A stretch of 64,000 nt of DNA from UMGS1225 sp034086705 (GTDB lineage Bacteria > Bacillota > Clostridia > Oscillospirales > CAG-272): positions 1 to 64,000 of the forward strand of contig JAXDZV010000006.1 of assembly GCA_034086705.1 (NCBI GenBank), given 5' to 3'. The position numbers were made by a program, and so were the translations under genes. The notes beneath the pieces were generated by a model. That model did not search any database. It was not told the DNA's origin and saw only the letters and a list, made by a program, of their open reading frames with translations. Below are positions 60,236 through 64,000 of this stretch, piece after piece (within the stretch, counting starts at the first letter, position 1; every line of letters begins with the position of its first letter).

Positions 60236-62017
60236 ATGAAACTACAAGACAGAAGCAAAACAGCTTCTTGCAACCAATGGGATCTTTCCCACATTTACAA
60301 AACGCGGGCAGATTGGGAAAAAGCGCTGACCGAGGCAACACGGGCAACGGAAGCTCTCCTCCCGCTTGCAACAACGCTGGGCACAAGTGCGAATGCGTTG
60401 GCAGCAGGGCTTGCGCAAATTTTACAGGCACAACAACTGCAGCAGCGGGTGTATATTTATGCCTATCTTACCTTATGTCAGGACAACGGCGATGCAGATG
60501 CACAGCAGATGGAGGAGCGAGCACGGGCGCTGGGCGTGTTATTTGAAAGTACAACTGCTTTTGTGGAACCGGAGTTACTTGCCATAAACGCGCAAACGCT
60601 GCAACAATATTTGATGCAGCCGGAGCTTATACCGTATCGCCACCGGATCGAGAACATTGTGCGCGGTCGTGCACATGTCCTGCCTTTCAAAGAGGAAAAA
60701 ATGTTGGCGATGTTGCAGGATGCGGCGGGTAGCTGCCGCAAGGGCTTTGAGATGCTGCAAAGTGTAGATATGCCGTTTCCAGCCGTGCACGATGAACAAG
60801 GGCGGCTGATTTCGCTAAGTCACGGCAATTACGGGGTGCTTCGCGAGAGCCGCAGCAGAGCCGTACGAAAAGAAGCGTTTGCAGCATATTTTGGAACCTA
60901 TCGGCAATATTGCAATACTTTTGCCGCACTACTGGGCGGCAGCATCAAGATGGACTGCTATTACAGCCGCCAACGCAATTTCTCCGATGCATGTGAAATG
61001 GCACTGTTCCAAAAAAATGTGCCCTCGGCGGTGTATGATACACTGATTGCAGCGGTACATGCGGCTCTTCCGCTGTTGCACGACTATCTTGCTTTGCGAA
61101 AGCAAATACTGGGGCTGGATACACTGCACATGTATGATTTGTATTGCCCGATGGTGCCGCAAGTGGAAATGCCCATGCCGTTTGAAAAGGCGAAAGCCTT
61201 AGTGTTGCAGGCGACGGCTTGTCTTGGAGAGGCATACACTGCAACATTGGAGCGGGCATTTGAGGAGCGATGGATCGATATATATGAAAACCGCGGTAAA
61301 ACAACCGGAGCATTTTCCTGCGGTGTTTGGGGGGTTCACCCGTATGTACTGCTCAATTATACGGAAACGCTCGATGATGCATTTACGCTGGCGCATGAGC
61401 TGGGGCATTGTATGCATTCATACCTGGCAGACCAAGCGCAGAGCTATGGCAACCATGCGTATGAAATTTTGGTAGCGGAGGTTGCCTCTACGGTGAATGA
61501 GGTGCTTTTGACGAAGTATTTGCTTGCTGAAGAGCAAGATCCGGCGCGCCGTGCATATATTGCAAACCATTTACTGGAGGATTTCCGCACAACGGTGTTC
61601 AGGCAGACGCTGTTTGCGGAATTTGAACGCACCACGCATCGGATGTATCAGGCGGGCGAACCACTGACTGCATCTTCTATGAATGCACTGTATCACAGCC
61701 TAAACGAGCAGTATTACCAAGGGGTGGAGATCGATGCCGAACAAGATGTGGAGTGGGCGCATATTCCGCATTTTTACGATGCGTTTTATGTTTTCCAATA
61801 TGCCACGGGCTTTTGCACCGCCGTTGCAATCGCCGGGAAAATTTTTGCTACCCAGGATGCAACGGCGTATTTTGCGTTCCTTCGATCCGGCGGCAGTATG
61901 TATCCGATGGAGCAGCTGGCATCGGTTGGGATAGATTTGACAAACCCCAAGACCGTACAAGATGCAATGGAGCTTTTTGCGGATACTTTACAGCAACTTC
62001 GAGAGATGCTGCTCTAA
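60236..62017 (+). CDS. pepF: Oligoendopeptidase F (M3 family)
   Basis: A 593-residue cytoplasmic zinc peptidase degrading oligopeptides of about 7-17 residues. The M3 active site HELGHCMH is at about 384-391 (LAHELGHCMHSYLADQ), with the third zinc ligand in ILVAEVASTVNEVLL. The N-terminal segment DLSHIYKTRADWEKALTEA is typical, shown here as WDLSHIYKTRADWEKAL. GGAGGGGCAAAG before the ATG gives a clear start. It is a single gene ending in a terminator. Confidence 0.94.
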   Translation: MKLQDRSKTASCNQWDLSHIYKTRADWEKALTEATRATEALLPLATTLGTSANALAAGLAQILQAQQLQQRVYIYAYLTLCQDNGDADAQQMEERARALGVLFESTTAFVEPELLAINAQTLQQYLMQPELIPYRHRIENIVRGRAHVLPFKEEKMLAMLQDAAGSCRKGFEMLQSVDMPFPAVHDEQGRLISLSHGNYGVLRESRSRAVRKEAFAAYFGTYRQYCNTFAALLGGSIKMDCYYSRQRNFSDACEMALFQKNVPSAVYDTLIAAVHAALPLLHDYLALRKQILGLDTLHMYDLYCPMVPQVEMPMPFEKAKALVLQATACLGEAYTATLERAFEERWIDIYENRGKTTGAFSCGVWGVHPYVLLNYTETLDDAFTLAHELGHCMHSYLADQAQSYGNHAYEILVAEVASTVNEVLLTKYLLAEEQDPARRAYIANHLLEDFRTTVFRQTLFAEFERTTHRMYQAGEPLTASSMNALYHSLNEQYYQGVEIDAEQDVEWAHIPHFYDAFYVFQYATGFCTAVAIAGKIFATQDATAYFAFLRSGGSMYPMEQLASVGIDLTNPKTVQDAMELFADTLQQLREMLL

Positions 62018-62088
62018 ACGGCTGTGTAAACGTGCAAGGCTGTTTTTTGTTCTGGCACGGTCGCTTAGGTCATAGCAGAGAACAGAGA

Positions 62089-62118
62089 AAACCCGCGCTG
62101 AAAAAGCAGCGCGGGTTC
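62089..62118 (+). terminator. Terminator after pepF
   Basis: AACCCGCGCTG pairs with CAGCGCGGGTT, followed by CCTTATT. It lies between the convergent pepF and rnc genes and may work in both directions. Confidence 0.75.
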
Positions 62119-62172
62119 CTTATTGTGTATAGCATGCGTAGATGGCTGCGAATAACCGGTGATGGCACTAAG

Positions 62173-62901
62173 TTAAGCGTCAGCAGCACCAAAAAGAGCC
62201 AACGCTTGCAAAGCGGCAGCTTGTTCTGCTTCCCGTTTGCTGCGGCCGACGCCGGTACCGATGACATTGCTGTTTAGGCGAGCCTGTATCTCAAACTGTT
62301 TGTCGTGGTCGGGACCTCTTTCTGCAACAAGAACATATTCCAGGCGCTCTCCCGGCTCCTGTTGCACAATCTGCTGCAATTTTGTTTTATAATCGTGTGT
62401 ACGACCATGCATAACCGGTGTCTGTGCGACAAGAAACGGCATGAGAAAGCGGCGAACGGTTTCCAGGTTTGCTCCGCTATCCAAATAAATTGCGGCAAGG
62501 AGGGCTTCAAAGGCATCTGCGAGGATGGATTTTCGGGTTCTGCCTCCGTTTTTTTCTTCTCCATGCCCTAAGAGCAAAAAGTCACCCAGGTGAATATCAC
62601 AAGCGTTACGCCATAGTGCTTCTTCACATACAAGTTGTGCACGCAGCTTGGTAAGCTCCCCTTCAGGATCTGAGGGGAAAAGGGAAAACAGATAGTCGCT
62701 CGTGAGCAAAGAGAGGATGCTGTCGCCTAAAAATTCATATCTTTCGTTACAATTGCAAGGAGTTCCTTTGGCTTGCAGCTCATGTGCCAAAGAGGAATGC
62801 GTCAACGCCTGCGCTAACACGGTGCGGTCGGCAAATTGATAGCCGATAGTCTGCTCCAGGTTGGCGATGTCTTCTCCCAGTAGCTGTGCCATGTTATCCA
62901 T
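62173..62901 (-). CDS. rnc: Ribonuclease III
   Basis: A 242-residue double-strand RNA endonuclease that processes rRNA. The signature NERYEFLGDSILSLL (about 46-60) carries the active-site Glu/Asp residues, with LADAFEALLAAIYLD (about 117-131) the second set. A dsRNA-binding domain follows (about 160-235: YKTKLQQIVQQEPG, RSKREAEQAAALQAL). ATG 62901 follows GAGGAAC and overlaps the plsX stop by 8 nt, so rnc is coupled to plsX. The acpP gene often found between plsX and rnc is missing here. Confidence 0.96.
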   Translation of the reverse strand: MDNMAQLLGEDIANLEQTIGYQFADRTVLAQALTHSSLAHELQAKGTPCNCNERYEFLGDSILSLLTSDYLFSLFPSDPEGELTKLRAQLVCEEALWRNACDIHLGDFLLLGHGEEKNGGRTRKSILADAFEALLAAIYLDSGANLETVRRFLMPFLVAQTPVMHGRTHDYKTKLQQIVQQEPGERLEYVLVAERGPDHDKQFEIQARLNSNVIGTGVGRSKREAEQAAALQALALFGAADA

Positions 62902-63961
62902 GGACTTGTTCCTCCGCGGTTTCTGCCGGCTGCGGCTGCTGTGCCGCTTCGATCTTGTCGGAACGGACATATTGCTGCGCCCAGGCGGCGATTTGGTCGG
63001 AAATACCGCTTTGCAAATAGGCGGCTGCCTGCCGGATGGCATTTTTGACGGCACGCGCATCGGAGGAGCCATGTGCTTTGATGACGGGTTTTGAAATACC
63101 AAGGAAGGGCGCGCCGCCATACTCCGAAGCATCAAATTCTTTTTTCAGATCGACAAACTGTTTTTTGAACAAAATGGCAGACATTTTGGTTGCAACATTG
63201 GAAAAGAACAGACCTTTGACCTTTTGCAAAGCAAATCGGGACATTCCTTCCACCAGTTTGAGTGCAATATTCCCTGTAAATCCGTCTGCGACCAACACAT
63301 CGCACTTCCCGCGCGGAATGTCCTTGCCTTCTATATTCCCTACAAAATGCAGAGAAGAATTTTGCAGAAGTTGATAGGTTTGTGCATAAACCGGGGGGCC
63401 CTTGTGTGCTTCGGTCCCGTTGTTGAGTAGGCCGACCTCTACATGCGGATTTTGGAAGATGCCCTGCATATAAAGTACGCCAAGATGAGCAAACTGTTCC
63501 AAATACTCGGGGACAACGGTGACGTTTGCACCGCTGTCCAGCAAGAGCAACGGCCGTTCAAACGGCAAAATCGTGCCGATGGCTGCACGGCGGATTCCGC
63601 GGTGCGGGCGCACATAGGTTGTAGCGCCGGTGAGCAGCGCGCCGGTATTGCCAGCGCAAACAAAGGCGTCGCCTTCCCCATCGGCGAGTGAGCGCAGTCC
63701 GATTGCCATGGAGGAGTTTCGCTTCTTGCGCAGAACGTCAAATGGCTCGTCCTCCATGGTCAAAATTTGTTCTGCATGTACCAGTGTAATCCGCTGTCCG
63801 ACTTGTTCCGTTGCACCGCACAGCGCAAGCTCTCGACGAACCGCCGCTTCATCGCCAACCAATGTCAGCGAGATATCCATTTCCTGCAGCGCTAAAACGG
63901 CGCCGCGGACAATGGCACCGGGCGCGTTATCGCCGCCCATGGCGTCAATGATGATCCTCAT
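62894..63961 (-). CDS. plsX: Phosphate acyltransferase PlsX
   Basis: A 355-residue enzyme making acyl-phosphate from acyl-ACP, the first step of Gram-positive phospholipid synthesis with PlsY. It starts MRIIIDAMGGDNAPGAIVRGA and has RKKRNSSMAIGL, FVCAGNTGALLTGA, DVLVADGFTGNIALKLVEG and FLGISKPVIKAHGSS. The C-terminal 20 residues are a Gln/Glu-rich tail. GGAGGGCTTGCTTCC precedes the ATG. It is the first gene seen of a plsX-rnc unit; the rest lies beyond the window. Confidence 0.96.
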   Translation of the reverse strand: MRIIIDAMGGDNAPGAIVRGAVLALQEMDISLTLVGDEAAVRRELALCGATEQVGQRITLVHAEQILTMEDEPFDVLRKKRNSSMAIGLRSLADGEGDAFVCAGNTGALLTGATTYVRPHRGIRRAAIGTILPFERPLLLLDSGANVTVVPEYLEQFAHLGVLYMQGIFQNPHVEVGLLNNGTEAHKGPPVYAQTYQLLQNSSLHFVGNIEGKDIPRGKCDVLVADGFTGNIALKLVEGMSRFALQKVKGLFFSNVATKMSAILFKKQFVDLKKEFDASEYGGAPFLGISKPVIKAHGSSDARAVKNAIRQAAAYLQSGISDQIAAWAQQYVRSDKIEAAQQPQPAETAEEQVHG

Positions 63962-64000
63962 GGAAGCAAGCCCTCCTTATAACATGTATCAAAATAGGTA

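Noticed and set aside
62893..63135. N-terminal extension of RNase III into plsX
   Set aside because: The added residues are a shadow of plsX. GAGGAAC before ATG 62901 marks the real start.

Overview
The window reads as a chromosomal segment of a spore-forming, low-to-mid GC Firmicute of the class Clostridia, most like the Oscillospiraceae/Ruminococcaceae group. The evidence is the gene set: a Gram-positive dnaA-dnaN-recF-remB-gyrB-gyrA block, DnaD and DnaC/DnaI-like replication proteins, Rex, a CarD-family regulator, spore proteins (CotF-like coat protein, SpoIID-domain protein), DUF1934, DUF4349 and CD1247-type proteins, and UvrAB. Promoters are of the TTGACA/TATAAT type with strong AGGAGG ribosome sites. 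I found no rRNA, tRNA or CRISPR array.

Layout. 1-1.2 kb: a partial uracil permease behind a PyrR-type attenuator. 1.3-4.5 kb: a spore-coat-like protein, an SLH-anchored GH16 glucanase and a CarD regulator. 4.8-5.8 kb: decayed insertion-sequence DNA. 5.9-14.9 kb: a large beta-helix protein, a Crp-family regulator with an SsuABC/ThiXYZ-like ABC transporter, a radical SAM protein, an ArsC-like protein and a TIM-barrel glycosidase. 15.0-18.1 kb: the rpmH-rnpA-yidD-yidC-jag cluster. 18.2-27.9 kb: hemolysin III, TmcAL, a DUF4349 lipoprotein, a GH20-like protein, a SpoIID protein, DUF1934, an M24 peptidase, EF-P and a zinc-ribbon protein. 27.9-29.0 kb: a patch of truncated genes (TetR, GLUG-repeat and DUF6809 fragments). 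29.0-34.7 kb: TatD, MetG, NagA and a cysteine desulfurase. 34.9-35.5 kb: two perfect parS sites. 35.0-41 kb: a SLOG protein, a CDF transporter, DnaC-like, DnaD, Rex and an isocitrate-dehydrogenase-type enzyme. 41.2-52.4 kb: tsaD and the gyrase/dnaA block on the minus strand, with oriC in the dnaA-dnaN gap (50.6-50.9 kb). 52.6-64 kb: UxaC plus a mannonate-oxidoreductase-type SDR, UvrAB, PepF, RNase III and PlsX.

How the parts fit. The window spans the replication origin. DnaA boxes, DnaA-trio-like repeats, two parS sites and a second cluster of five DnaA-box-like 9-mers lie within about 16 kb. The usual divergent pair (rpmH cluster | dnaA cluster) has been rearranged: the two blocks lie about 33 kb apart and point toward each other. 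A sugar kinase gene sits between gyrB and gyrA. Carbohydrate use is a second theme: extracellular GH16, three large glycosidase-like proteins without export signals, NagA, UxaC/SDR and a PfkB kinase suggest uptake of oligosaccharides followed by cytoplasmic breakdown.

I see no clearly novel multi-gene system such as a defence island or unknown biosynthetic cluster. The most useful leads are the origin architecture, the orphan DnaA-box cluster, the parS pair and the unassigned carbohydrate-active proteins.
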